Assembly: GCF_037975245.1 (NCBI RefSeq)
Contig: NC_092576.1
Location: 10,187,501 to 10,251,500, forward strand
Direction of reading: 5' to 3'
DNA length: 64,000 bases
Origin: Apostichopus japonicus
Taxonomy: Eukaryota; Echinodermata; Holothuroidea; Aspidochirotida; Stichopodidae
Made by a program: the position numbers and the translations under genes. The notes beneath the pieces are model-generated. The model ran no database searches. It was not told where the DNA came from and was given only the letters and a program-made list of their open reading frames with translations. Positions 27,025-40,100 of the stretch are shown here, in pieces. Positions within the stretch are counted from its first letter, which is position 1. Every line of letters starts with the position of its first letter.

Positions 27025-27171
27025 ATACTAGATGAGACTAGTGGAACACTAGTAGTTGTTACTCGGAGTTTCACGCGTTATAGCGATCTTCAGAGTTGTC
27101 TGAAGATCGCTATAACGCGTGAAACTCCGAGTAACAACTACTAGTGTTCCACTAGTCTCATCTAGTATCAA
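27022..27171. repeat. Perfect 72-bp-arm palindrome (foldback element)
   Basis: The arms 27022-27093 and 27100-27171 are exact reverse complements with a 6-nt spacer (AGTTGT). I checked them base by base and found no mismatch. The outer end is TTGATACTAGATGAGACTAG. The left side abuts a ~150-bp (TA)n tract. Confidence 0.95.
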
Positions 27172-27284
27172 CATATATTACGCTCTGTCCAATGGACATA
27201 GAGCACTCTGCGCCAAGATAGACGCCAACCTATTCTAATATATATATATATATATATATCTATATATATATATATATATGAAAC

Positions 27285-27555
27285 AAGAAAATGCCGCAGC
27301 ATTTTCTGAGCTGGCCAGATGGGCCGGGGAGCACTATGATAAACTTTGAGCTCTTCTAGTTTTCAAATCTATAACCGGTCATAGTGGCAAACGTTCCATG
27401 TGCTGTAATAGCCCAACCATCAGGCAATGGTGTGGGTAGGACATGTCATGAGTTGAAAACTTCTATCTATGCTCCATAGCGGCCTTGGAAAGTGATGAGT
27501 TTAGTGTGTAAGTCAATGAAGCAATTAATGATGGTACGACGCTTCCATATATAGT
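27285..27555 (+). mobile_element. Diverged relative of MITE family 3
   Basis: It shares GTT(G)AAAACTTCTATCTA and TTTAGT(G/T)TGTAAGTCAATG with the 50-kb element; the ends are decayed and adjoin (TA)n tracts. Confidence 0.45.
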
Positions 27556-27569
27556 GTTAATGCTATTAT

Positions 27570-27570
<1 letters not shown>

Positions 27571-27643
<73 letters not shown>
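27571..27643. repeat. (TA)n tract
   Basis: 73 bp of TA. Confidence 0.98.
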
Positions 27644-27648
<5 letters not shown>

Positions 27649-27649
27649 T

Positions 27650-30515
27650 CCAACGTGAGAAATGTTTTGGAAATTACATAAACTGAAGCTGGGAACTATA
27701 GTACGGACACATATCTGAAAATTGTTGATTATATAAGTAAGAAAAAAGAAACTAGTTTACAAAAAGGAAGAACAGTTTAATTCGCATTGTATTATTTTGG
27801 TTTTTATAGTTCCTTATTCTAATATGTCTCTTTAAGAGGAGATTTCGTTTTAAGTCATGGACATTGCTAACAAACAGTAGTGAAAGCAGTATACAATGAA
27901 TCCAGGTAAATATGACCTACGTCACTTGCATACGGACGGCCTACGTCTTTCTATATTTACACTGTACAAAATGTCTGGGTATAATCAAGAATCCTATTAT
28001 TTTCATCATGGATCTGAAATCCAACTATTCATGCACGGTGTTGTACACTTTAGACAGCGTGTACATAATGATATTGTCATGATAGTATACAAGGACTACA
28101 CATTCCATTAACATGTACGATGTGCTTATTCATCTTAGTTAACTTAAACATGAGCGAGCATCGTTTCGTATTGTTTTATCATTTCTAATGACGCAATTGA
28201 TACTCAGATGTTGGCTATATTTTAAAACCACAGTGGGTAAATATTACACCAGGTTTTACATTATAAAATACATTATATCCTATGTACTGACAATGACTCG
28301 TCAACCATTAACCCGTATTGACCCATGTAGTGACCCTCTGTTTCGCCAATCCCATGATTCCCTCCCCAGCCCCCCAGCCCCCAGCCTCCACCCCACAACC
28401 CCATCCAATTTGCAACAAAATGTTGCTTTTATATGATAGGTATTTATATGTTCATATATTTTCGATTTAAACCTATCATTCCCTCCCTTTAAAAGTGGAT
28501 TGACTGGAGGATAAATTAATTTATTTGACAAATTTGAATACACCCCAACCCCCACCCCATACACACCCCTCCCATACCCCCGCAACAATAAAAGAAGAGA
28601 GAGGCGGGAAGGAAATCCTAAAGTAAGATGCAAACAGTCATACATCAGTGTTACAACATAATTTGCTTGACGACACTATATTAACACAACCAGCGAAATA
28701 AAGGGATAACATTTACTCACAGCATATAAATATAAAGGACATTTTGAGCGTTCCATAGAAATTCACCAAGGGCTTACTCATCTATTATAACGTTTTATCA
28801 TCTCGATGAAACAACCGCCAGGCGATGATGACTCATTCTGACTTTGACCAGATATTCATAATGGTTGATGAAAGGAACTCAATAATGTTGGATTGTTACT
28901 CATCACCACTCTGTGATTTACTTTAAGAATATGTCAAAGAGACTCGATCGAAATGGATTATGAGTGAACAAGTGTATCTAGTGCTTAGTCAGCAAATATG
29001 AATAGCAAATGACACTGAGCGACATTTCCGTTCGGCGATGTTGAGAGAGTCATAATATGAACGAACCGTACGAACGAACGAACGAACGACCGAATGTACT
29101 ATAGCAGTAGCTACGCTGTGTGTTGTATGATACAGTCAAACAGATAAATGTATAGGATATCAAATGAGACATTTAACCTATTTGTTTAAATTTATATGTT
29201 TAAACAATAACCGATTAACAGTCTCGTTGAAGTTGTTTTAGTGTAGTTTACTAGTGTGTGTATAGTCAACTGTCATTTTAAGTAATGTACTGACGACGGA
29301 GGGCTGGAAGGGTGGGTGGGAGGTTGCAAGGGAGGAGTGGAGGGTGGGGGGGGGGGGAGGAGGGCACAGTAGGACGTATTTCCCACCCGCGGCACGTTTT
29401 GAAATACATGTAATGTTTGCATGTCAATAATTAAGAGTGCCCCTCCTTATTAATATGAATAGCATCACTTTTATTCCATTTTGGAAATGCTCGGTATATA
29501 TTTGGGACCAATGTTTATCAAGCACAAAATGCTATATAGTTTAAACTGCAGTTTGTATGGAATGTATGATGTATGTCATACTTATAGCATAAACATATAG
29601 CAGCATATATATCATCACATATAGCAATTACATAGCATCATAGGCCTACATATAGCATCATACATACAGTAGCACATCATACATAATGCCACACATAACA
29701 TCACGCATATCGTTAGAAATACTACGGTAACATTCATAAAATCATGCATAGGCCTACATAATATAAGCGACTGTAAATAACATTATAACACATTTGGGAA
29801 TATTGCAGTTTCGTTATATTTTGCAGTGAAGAGTAAAGGAAAACTTTCTACACTATTTTGAAATTTTGTTTTTATCTTCCGATGTTTGATAAGTTCCTTC
29901 CAGTTAAGGTATGTAAACTGTTCAGTAACTCTTTTGTGTTGATAATTTACTGCATATATTTCGTTTGTAATTTAAATGAAATAAATTCGTTGCTGCCTTC
30001 ATTGAATAATTTCACTAGGAGAATCATAGAAAAACAAACACATATGTTTCCTATTCTAGCCTTTAGGATCGCATACTTATTTGTGCTATAGGTCATTTTA
30101 CCCTTTTGTTTCTAGGTACAACTCTAATATTAATTAGAACAATAAGAATGTTAACATGCATTTCGTTTCCTTATATTGAAGTGTTGAATACTGAGTGCAC
30201 GGCTGGCACTCGTTACTATATTTGTACAGTTTCAATTTCCCTGTATATGTATATGTATGCCTGTACGTGTATGTAGAGAAGTGTTTTCATTATGTATGTC
30301 TAGTATACACCATACCAGGAAACTATATCACATAATGTAACTCAACTTGAAAGGGGGACAAGATAATCAATTAGGTTTAAAAATAGAAGTATTGTTGTGC
30401 AACATGTTCGTCCTAGGTTAGATAGAATCCAAGTTTCCAATCTTTACAGTCATTTCATTTAAATGATCTATCTATTTTAATTTCATTGAACTAAGTAAAA
30501 ATGGACTGAAACTCT
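27650..30515. other. Intergenic, no gene recognised
   Basis: It contains a short (CGAA)n at about 29070, a CATA-rich stretch at 29590-29760, and C-rich low-complexity DNA at 28360-28580. Confidence 0.5.
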
Positions 30516-30516
30516 A

Positions 30517-30695
30517 AGGGGGTATGGGGGGTGGAGAGGTGGAGGGGAGGAGGGGTGGAGGAAAGGAGGAATGGAGGGGTGGAAGGGGTGGAGGGGTGGA
30601 AGGGGTGGAGGGGTGGAAGGGTGGAGGTGTGGAGGGGTTGGAGGGGTTGGAGGGGTGGAGGGGTGGAGGGGTGAAGGGGTGGAGGGGTGGAGGGG
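30517..30695 (+). repeat. G-rich GGGGTGGA repeat
   Basis: Dense GGGG(T)TGGA units run over ~180 bp, all G on the plus strand. Open frames in it are low-complexity artefacts. The run could form G-quadruplexes. Confidence 0.85.
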
Positions 30696-31105
30696 GACAT
30701 AATATGTTTCTAGGTTATGCAGAATCGAAGTTTCATATCTCTACAGCTATACTTGATTACACATCTCTATACTGTAAATTCATCGAACTAACTAAATACA
30801 GACTGGAACTCTTAATTAGTTTGTTATCGATACGTTTTGTAATATTATAGACGTTTTGAAGTTTCGATTATTCTCAGGTAGGCTTGTAGTAATCAGCAGT
30901 GAACAGTGTGGGTCGATGTGTTATGGAAGAAGAACTTTAGTCACTGTAAACATTAAATAAATATTTCCGATCGCAGACAATGAAACATCTGATTTTTAAG
31001 AGAAGAAATTTCTCGCTGTCATTTGAAAAACCTAATTTATCTCAAAATCTTTGTTTTGCTATACTTGAATGTTACCTGTTTAACTGACATTCATAATATT
31101 CTTGT

Positions 31106-31139
31106 TGACCTATGTTGACCTTGTTGACCTTGTTGACCT
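31106..31139 (-). promoter_or_regulatory. Four direct AGGTCA-type half-sites
   Basis: TGACCT occurs at 31106, 31116, 31125 and 31134 with spacers of 4, 3 and 3 nt. On the minus strand these are AGGTCA half-sites arranged DR3, DR3, DR4, the class bound by nuclear receptor heterodimers. It may equally be a short minisatellite. Confidence 0.3.
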
Positions 31140-31499
31140 ATGTTTTGAAATCTGATACATTTATGATGTTTGTCTCGATGTCAATATTTACTCTACTATG
31201 AAATTCATCAATGTGAACAATGTTTGTTTAAAACTTTAGGAAAATATGGAAAATCGATGCACATATAATAAAGAAGAAGCAAAATAAAATAAAATAATAT
31301 TTTCAGCTCAATTTGCCGCTATGAAATCATTCACTCTGCTGTTGCCAGAAGTATTAGTAACAATTATAAATAAAATTATTTACCGTTCAAAAATGATATA
31401 TATGTATATGGATTTGACCCTCAAGATACAGAAAAAGTTTTTGGCCTGATTTTAAGCAATCAACTTCACCTACCGGAATATTCATCTAAATATAATATT

Positions 31500-31990
31500 A
31501 TATATATTCCATTTAAATATAATATTATATATATATTCCATTTAAATATAATATTATATATATTCCATTTAAATATAATATTATATATATTCCATTTAAA
31601 TATAATATTATATATATATTCCATTTAAATATAATATTATATATATTCCATTTCAATATAATATTATATATATTCCATTTCAATATAATATTATATATAT
31701 TCCATTTCAATATATTATTATATATATTCCATTTCAATATAATATTATATATATTCCATTTAAATATAATATTATATATATTCCATTTAAATATAATATT
31801 ATATATATTCCATTTAAATATAATATTATATATATATTCCATTTAAATATAATATTATATATATTCCATTTCAATATAATATTATATATATTCCATTTCA
31901 ATATAATATTATATATATTCCATTTCAATATATTATTATATATATTCCATTTCAATATAATATTATATACATTCCATTTCAATATAACCA
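31500..31990. repeat. 27/29-bp AT-rich minisatellite with 218-bp higher-order repeat
   Basis: CCATTT starts at 31509, 31538, 31565, 31592, 31621 and so on to 31974. Units are 27 bp with occasional 29 bp, in AAAT and CAAT variants. Eight units (31538-31755) are repeated in the same order at 31756-31973. Confidence 0.95.
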
Positions 31991-31994
31991 TACA

Positions 31995-33369
31995 TGTTTA
32001 TACATAAGCACCGGCAGGCATGCTTTATTTTCTTTATTGATTATATACAAGCTCCCAATTCGCGGAGAGCTTTAATCTACTCAGTCATCCCTTATACTTT
32101 CTATTAAACCTCTTATAGTGTTAAATTTGCTAAGTGTCCTACGTAACGTAAGCCTATAAGTACCCCGGGCAAATTATGGCGTAGGTCAAAATGTGCAGCA
32201 AAACATGAATACATGTAGATTGGTATACTCAACTAGAGATAGGTTGTAACTTTGCTTTATCTAGGATATGTCAACATTAATGTTTCATTTCAAAAATTTC
32301 TGGTGGGCTCTGCCAAAAGGTTGGCATTTCGCTGTGAGTTAATTTTACAGTAAAAGACTAGGACAAGTTAATCCCCTATTATTATTACTATATTACTATA
32401 CGTTAGGCTACAGATACAGCTACAATTTAAGTGCGGTATAGGAGTAGACCATATTTAGTCAATGTTTCTTTTCAGCGCGTTTTTAATAATATGTTACAAA
32501 TTCCCACTTAGACCTGAAGTAGTGCAGATCCCGGTGGGGAGGGGGGGGGGGGTTAGGAAGTATTTACCATATCTCAATAATTTGCTTTCTGAAATTTAAA
32601 TTTTGTCCTGTATAATCGCTTAATATACGATATAAAGAAATCGGGATTCGGCAAAGGTTGTCTTGTTATATGTTTTTTGACCTTTGATTGACCTCGTGAC
32701 GCTACGTGACTACTTATGCAAATGAGATGCGTCAAAGTACTATATATATAGTTTGGGAACTTAAAATAACTAAAGGCTTGTATAGATGACACATTGTGCC
32801 ATTGATTGTCTATGTGTCAAGTGGTACAACTTGTCTAATTTTAGACGTTTTTATGAGCAACTGAATTATAATTTTTGATAGATAACTTATAAAGGTCAAA
32901 CTATTACTGGTATACACGAACTGCTTTTATGCTCTCAAAGTACTGTGACTCCTGACCATTGTAAAGGGTCGTTTCTATTTATTTACAACGTTGTTTAAAA
33001 CAATTTACCTTGCATTGAAAACCCTTGTGTTCCTTTCGAACCCATATAAAACGGGTCATAATTATACTACGGCAGTATAGGTCCCCATGCACTATTGGTG
33101 ATTCTATAGCCTAAGTATGTCAGCAGAAGACAAGGACTGTGGGAGAGGGTGGGAGAGAGTGGGAAAGGGTGGGAAGGGAGGAGCAAGAATTACCAGCATG
33201 AATGTACGAGGGACTCAGTGCACGCTACCGGCGGTACAATCAAGTTCAGAGGCACCGAGAGTCGGGTTGGGCCCAAGAGACAAAGGATTCACCGGGCCCA
33301 TTATCGAAGTCCTCAAGAATATGAAGTAAAACAGAACCACACTTTCTTTATGCAATATTTTCCAAGGGG

Positions 33370-33409
<40 letters not shown>

Positions 33410-35000
33410 CTTTTGCAGTTCCCCTCGTTAACCTCAGGACCTGGGGATGCTCCCCCTAACTATCTCCCTGTAGGGTCAGGACTGTTTAAGGTTACGTCGC
33501 TCTCGCTGTAATAATGTCACCCATCTTAATGTGTAAACATGTTTGTTTTGTCTTTCTAATACAAAAAGAAAACTTTTGCAAAAGTATAATGTTGCGAAAT
33601 GCCTGAGGTAAGCAAAATGACACCCACTAATTAGTTGCGTTTGACATGTACTGGTTAGAGAAACGGGAAAAGGAAATAATTTAAACAATCCCTGATCAAC
33701 CCACGCCATCCTTGAACGCCCATGAGCAGCCCACGTCATCCAACGCCATTCAGCAGCTTGCGCCAGCGACAAAGCCCAAAAGCTTCCACGAATAACGCAA
33801 AAACTAAAGTACAGTGAAATTAGAAAAAAAGGTGAAAATGGAATCTGGAGTCATTTTGGTATCGTGCGGTCATGTGAGTCATATTCCATACCAGTGAAAC
33901 AATAATTAACGGACCATTTCACATCACTTCCTTTGGGTGGTGTTAATACCTGGTGTCTGTTTGAAGACAAATGTAGGGAACACCAGCTCGCGAAAACGTG
34001 CTTAAGTTTCCATGGTTTTTACCTTGCTTTGAGCGAATTATGTTTTCGGTTAAAGTTTAAGGATGCCCCCCCCCCCCCCCCCGCTCCACGTTTGTCCGCC
34101 TCTTACCATGTTATTTGTATCTTATTAGTACGTGCAGACTAACATAATCATTATGCTGAATTTCACTGGTGGATTTCTCGTCAATTGATGACGTCAGCTT
34201 CACCACAAAAACATTTAGATAGTAAAATGTTTTACAGGGCTTCATTAAATACACTGATGTACTGTAAGGGTGACGTCACTTGACCTTTGAATAATCGCTG
34301 TATCAATAAGCTGTGTCTATAATTAGTAATAGGGCTATTTAATATTTAAGTATAATTAACTTTATGAACGATATTCCCTCCAGATATTACTTCATGAAGC
34401 TTAACCATACTAGGCCCTTTAAAAGAGAGAGAGAAAAAAAAGAAGACCTTAACTTTGTAAAATAAACTGAAATAGAAGATGAATAAGAATGATTCATAGT
34501 TTTGTCATGTTATTCCGAGAAGAATCAAGTCACCCCAATGCTTCTGGGAATACACTTAATTAAGGCTTAGTAATAGAATGATCACATCGCCGTGTATATG
34601 TTTTCAGGTCACATCATATGGCCATAACCTTGAATGCCAATTAGACTTAGTGATTGAGCAGACTATCTGAGATTGTCTTTTTAATGGATATTACGGTTAC
34701 TGAAATTAAACTGCTTTACAAAAAAATCATTCTAAATTTTCTCCATCTGTTATAATAATACAAATAATAGCAATTTAACTGTTTTTCATGTATTTTTTTT
34801 TTGTATAATATTTCTACCGAAAGTTGATTTTGATGAGTTTTGATGAAGTACAGAGAACAATGGCAGTTTACGTAAGCAATTATTGTATCACGCGAAATTG
34901 TATCAAATTTCAAGAATATATCAACATGGAGATAATAATCTTAAAATAAAGCTTTTGAAGTACAACTGTTTTGATGACATCACTGAGACCAACTATAGGA
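31995..35000. other. Intergenic, no gene recognised
   Basis: Frames at 33117-33511 and 33476-33772 have mixed composition but conflict on opposite strands or frames. A (TA)n tract lies at 33373-33407. Confidence 0.4.
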
Positions 35001-35002
35001 AC

Positions 35003-35125
35003 TGGTGCTATGGCCGATTGGATAAAGGCGAGTCATAGTAAGGTGACAGTTTTTTTGTTTTCAACAAAGAGCAATCTACGGTTTTCCAAATTGAAAAGAT
35101 TTTAAATTTTAATTGAAATGTTGAA
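35003..35125 (+). mobile_element. Decayed copy of the Ser/Leu-headed SINE
   Basis: GGTGCTATGGCCGATTGGAT followed by AAAGGCG is the degenerate A-box region. The B-box part is deleted or diverged. AAGAGCAATCTACGGTTTTC matches the 2.1-kb copy. Confidence 0.65.
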
Positions 35126-36934
35126 TTGGAAGCCACCAGACGTGAAAGTTGTTATCCATAAACACGTGTGAGCTTCTCTCACATTCTGCGTGGTAACAAA
35201 ACTAAATGCCTGATTAATATTATATTATTAACTATACTGTAATCCATTTCTTGGAGTATGGGATGGGGGCGGGGGTTGGGTTCGGGTGAGCTGGGGAGGG
35301 GAGGGTTGGAGTGTAACATTGTCTTCCATCGGAATACCCCAATACAATTAAGTCATATTAATTACACACGATGTGCGTCTCATATTTGTAACCTTTCAAA
35401 ACCTATAATCAGAGGCATCGAAAACCCTATCTGCGTATTATCAAAGGTTTTGAGATGAAAACTGGGAGGGTGGAGGGTGGGGGGCTTCACAGTTTGCTGT
35501 ATGTGACACACGGTCCTTGCATTAAACTTATCGCCAACGTTGTTACATTGAAACAATCTCAACCACATAGAACGAGTGAGAAGATATGTCTTACATTTTA
35601 TAAAGGCTATGTTAGTCAGAATTAGTCTAGGTAAACTATAAAGTCCTACTGATACCCATAACTCAAATATATCTTATTTAATTGGCGGTGAGGCCAGATT
35701 TCTAATCAGTAAGTTAGTGTTTCGCTATAATGGTTATATGTCAAATAATCGCAGATCTAGTACATGTAATACAATTGCATATATACAGTAATTGCCTTTG
35801 CAAGTTTAGCCATTTCCCATTATATTCGCAATGTTCACAAACGAATGAAAGACAATTGCATTCATTACCGTCCCGCCATTGGTCGATAACTAATCTTAAG
35901 TTATAATGCTAAGGCGATAGTTCTGAGAATATAACAATTCCTGTCCTGTTTTGTATATGTCAATTGTTTTAATTAAATCTATCGTTTGGTAGATTAATCT
36001 GATGCAAGTAGTAGGCCTATAAAGTGCTCAGGCTTTCGTAGTATTATAGGCCCAGTGTATACGTTTGTTTTGATGAAAACAAGGTAAGCAACCATCTGAA
36101 CGATTTCATCAGTTGTGACCATTCAAGCAAAAATCTTCTTTTAATTTTAAAATCGAAGTACGAATTGTTGAAGACCGGTTGCAACGTTTATAACAGTGAT
36201 TTGATGTTTGTCAATTCACCAAGGTTTCACCTTGAGTTTCCTTTCAAGGATTCCAAGGTCAAATGTCAATTGACTTGTGCTTGTAATGATTTCAAGGTAT
36301 ACATCCAGCCATGGGAAATCCGCTGTTTCCTTTAATCTGTGCAAGAACGTAACAAGGCATAAATATTTGTATGTGTCTACACATATATCACGTGCATCAG
36401 ATCTGCGATTTTAAGCATGTCATTGCAAATCCTGCCAGAAGCCAGATGTATAGAAACTCCATGCAGTTTCAGAATATGTTGAAAAGGCACCTCTTGGATC
36501 ACTTCAGCTCAGGTGGAATTTGAAGGGTGACACTGATAGACTAATGTAAGGATACTGGAGTACTCTAGCAAATAGTGGGAGCACAAGGGCGTGGGGGGGG
36601 GGGTGGGGCAGCGGCATAAAATTGTGCATGCATATATATCAAATGTTGTTGCTGGTAGGCTACGTGACTGTTTATCCTACGAAAACACATAAAAAGATTC
36701 TTATACATACTTCGCCTTGATAGGCGATCAGATTACCTGATGATAAACGATGTCAGGGTCAATAAACGCGAAATGTGCCATAATTATAGCAACTATATCC
36801 AAGCAGTCAAACGTGACCGTTTCATCATTGAAACGTGACCAAGTATTGGTTTGAATCGTAATGAAACCACAAGGCTGCTATATTATCTGTTGTGTAAAGC
36901 TGAATAAATTAACAAAGTAGATACATAGATAAAT

Positions 36935-37184
36935 AGATAATGTATATTAGATCCTCCTGCAAGCAGGAACTCGGAACAAGGAAGAAGCCTCATTGGCTTA
37001 TCAAAGCCGCAAGCTGACCGAAGTCAGTCTCTTACATTCATATTTAACGTCCATGATAAAGAATTGTTAATTGTCAACAACTCTGTAACTGGACGACATA
37101 TGGGAGTGACTCGAACCGGAGACCTTATGATTGAAAGGCACCGGCGTTAACCACTGAGCTAACACTCCACTGAGCTAACACTCC
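36935..37184 (-). mobile_element. tRNA-headed SINE with long body
   Basis: The minus strand begins GGAGTGTTAGCTCAGTGG and ends its head with GGTTCGAGTCACTCCC. The terminal GGAGTG pairs with CACTCC like a tRNA acceptor stem, and A and B boxes are both present. A ~150-nt body follows, ending near TTCCTGCTTGCAGGAGG and a (TATC)-like tail. The first 16 bp (GGAGTGTTAGCTCAGT) are duplicated in tandem at the 5' end (37153-37184). The body may be one of the conserved SINE domains, but I cannot name it from sequence alone. Confidence 0.75.
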
Positions 37185-37189
37185 ATAAT

Positions 37190-40100
37190 GAAATCAACAA
37201 TAAAGCCAAATACTACAAGAGCCACCTGACCCCATTTCTAGCCTTTACCCCTCCCCACCCATTCCTCATTTATACAGGGGCAGTAAACTGTACACCTGCC
37301 CACTAGCTCTGCCAAGTGTTTCAGAAGACAACATAGCCTGTATCTGATAGTAATAGGCTCAATATGTTCATGTATGTTTGTATGTATGTGTCCGTCGGTC
37401 TGTATATCTACCCGTACAACTGTGTATCTATTTTATAATGATGTTTGCAATAGCAACAGCAATATATCTACATGTGTGTATGTATATACGTTGGTGTGTA
37501 GTTAGGTGTATAGTAAAGACAGATATCTATATACTAACCTAACAAGTATTACACACATACACGTTTCCTTTCTGTCCATCTGTATCTGTTCGTGTGTTCT
37601 TAGTTTGTTTTTGCTTCAGTTAGTCTCCTGAATAAAATCCCCACAGGATCGAAACGGTAGGCTCTCTAACCTTTACCTAAACAGACTATTAGCAGTAGAT
37701 AAACAGCTTGCTAACAATTACTTTCTTTTCTCTCTTTTATACTAAGTATGTCCGTCGGTCTGTCTGTCTTTATGTCTGTGTGGCTATGCAACATTTTGTA
37801 ATCAGTGAAACAACAATGGAAGATCATTGCACATTCGAGCATCCGTCATCTGGTAATAGTTCCATTTATTCCATTGTTTCAAGCCGACTAATGACATACA
37901 ATTTAAAAAGAAAGGAAAAAAATGTACTCATGAAGGACACGTTAATGATACAGACGTACAATACATAACATTATAAGTATATACGGACTAATACATCACA
38001 CTGATTTTTTTTTGTTCCATTTTGAACACTTCCTTGTCGTGTACGGAAAAACACACGGACAGTTTAATGAAATATGTGTGAGCTATATCGCTATATCAAA
38101 CCGAACGAGTCTATCTTTTCGTTTAAGAGCATGATCTAAAGGTGTTACCTTTCACATGAAGAACTGTTTTCCTGAATTTAAAGCAGTTGCATGTGCTTTC
38201 ATATTAGATGAAGTTTTAATTTGTTTAGATTTATTTTTTATGCATAAGTGTAGGTGTAGTTAACATATCGAATATATAGGCCAAAAGGTTATGACAAATT
38301 GAGATCAATATTAAAATCTTGCTTGTTATTGTTAAAATAATCTTTCTTTCTTTCTTTCTCAGTTTTTGCCATTTTCATTCATTCTTTATTTTTCTTATTT
38401 TCATTGTCATTACGATTCATATAAGTTTATTGTAAAAATGAGAATAACATTTACCCTTTTTTTCCGATATTTGACCCGGACCACCCCTCATTGACCCTCC
38501 TGGACCACATGGCTATAGACCATGAACCCTCTCCCTTCTTCTCGCCAGTACTGACGTTCAAGCTGCTCCTTTAATAATATATCTTGAATTTCACAACATT
38601 CAACCGAGATATGTCGTTAAGCAGACAAAATATTTCTTAAAACATCATTGCGGGAAACGAAGACGCAGAAGAAGACACCTCCCCCACCCCACCCCACCCC
38701 ACCCCACCCCACTCCCACCCCATCCCCCATTTTTTTCAGTGTGTGTGTGTGTGTGTCTATTGCGATGAAGTATCCAAGACATTTCTTATTTTGATAACCG
38801 TCTCAAAAGGTTTACATATTCTGGGCATAAACTTCCTGTTGGGAATTACAAGGGAAGTAAGTCTTATTAATTTAGATATGAATTAATGATGATGTTTATT
38901 TACATAAACTTATTCCCAAGCTAGAACGAAAGAAAGTATATTATTTCCTTGTACTTTACTCGACCACTTGATAAAGTTCACCCTGATTATAAAGTGCTGT
39001 TACATTGATTATGATATTATGTTTATCATCATGTAATAATGCTTTAAAAGTTAAATAATAATAATAATAATAATAATAAATATCCTTGTTTTTAGTTGAA
39101 CATTTTATGGTGGGTTTGGAAACTCAACTCCGTAACATGATAGCTCATTGGTTACGTATACCTCGTACAGTGGGATATGTAACCGATGTACGTTTAGTTA
39201 ACAAAACAAAGACGGCGACAACGAAAAAATAACAATAATGAAAACAGAACTGTTTTGTTTTCCAGATATATGCTATAATTAGGATCAATTTGGTCTTATT
39301 CAGCCAATGTTTCTTATTTCCATCAACTTTTGAAAATATTGACAATAACACCACCAGGAAGTTGTTAGTTCCATATTTTGGTCAAGTGAATTTATTCTCT
39401 TTAAAGAAGATTGTTGAGTTTCCCTCGGTAATGTAATTAATATTGATCAAATTTTACTCAATAATTTGAAATGGTCAAATTCAGGATGCCCTCATAATCC
39501 TAGTTAATTCTTTGCTAACTGATGGAAGGTTATTCGAAGCACGTGAAAGCTTTGAACAAGTTTGGTTCTTAACAGTTCGTCTCCCAGGCAATTTTCTTTC
39601 AGGATCAGGCATGAACATTTGAAATGATATTGGATTTTACAAGCTTGTTAACTACAGGTAGCACTGGAGTAACTCAAAAGAGCTTTCTCTTCACCAAAAA
39701 AGAAAAGAAAAAAGGAATACAAAATAAAAAAGACATTGTTTGTCGGTATGATTATAACCGAACAACATCAAATTTCTAGGAATATAAAATTCATCATGAA
39801 ATGATATTTTTACTGAAATTTATTTCTTGTAACATAATCAAAGTGCTCTATCATCAGTTTCGTCACACCCCTGCTTGCGGTTTGTATATGGCGCCCTCTA
39901 CATGGGGCAGATAAATGACTACATTTTCATCTGACTTTGACTCATTGCGGTATTGAACCCTCCCCATTTTATTCTGAACTTTAGCCCTTTCCGATAGCTT
40001 CAACCATTTCATTCACAACACGTGAATATTGGTAATACATGCATGTAAAACAAAATGTGTAAGAAATAGTGTGATGAACTTTCCATCGCCATTCTAAACT

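Noticed and set aside
31525-31991. Asn/Ile/Trp-rich repeat protein
   Set aside because: Minisatellite translation with 27-bp (multiple of three) units.
37105-37184. A functional tRNA gene
   Set aside because: It has A and B boxes and a pairing acceptor stem, but the anticodon loop is irregular, the 5' end is doubled, and a long SINE body follows with no terminator.
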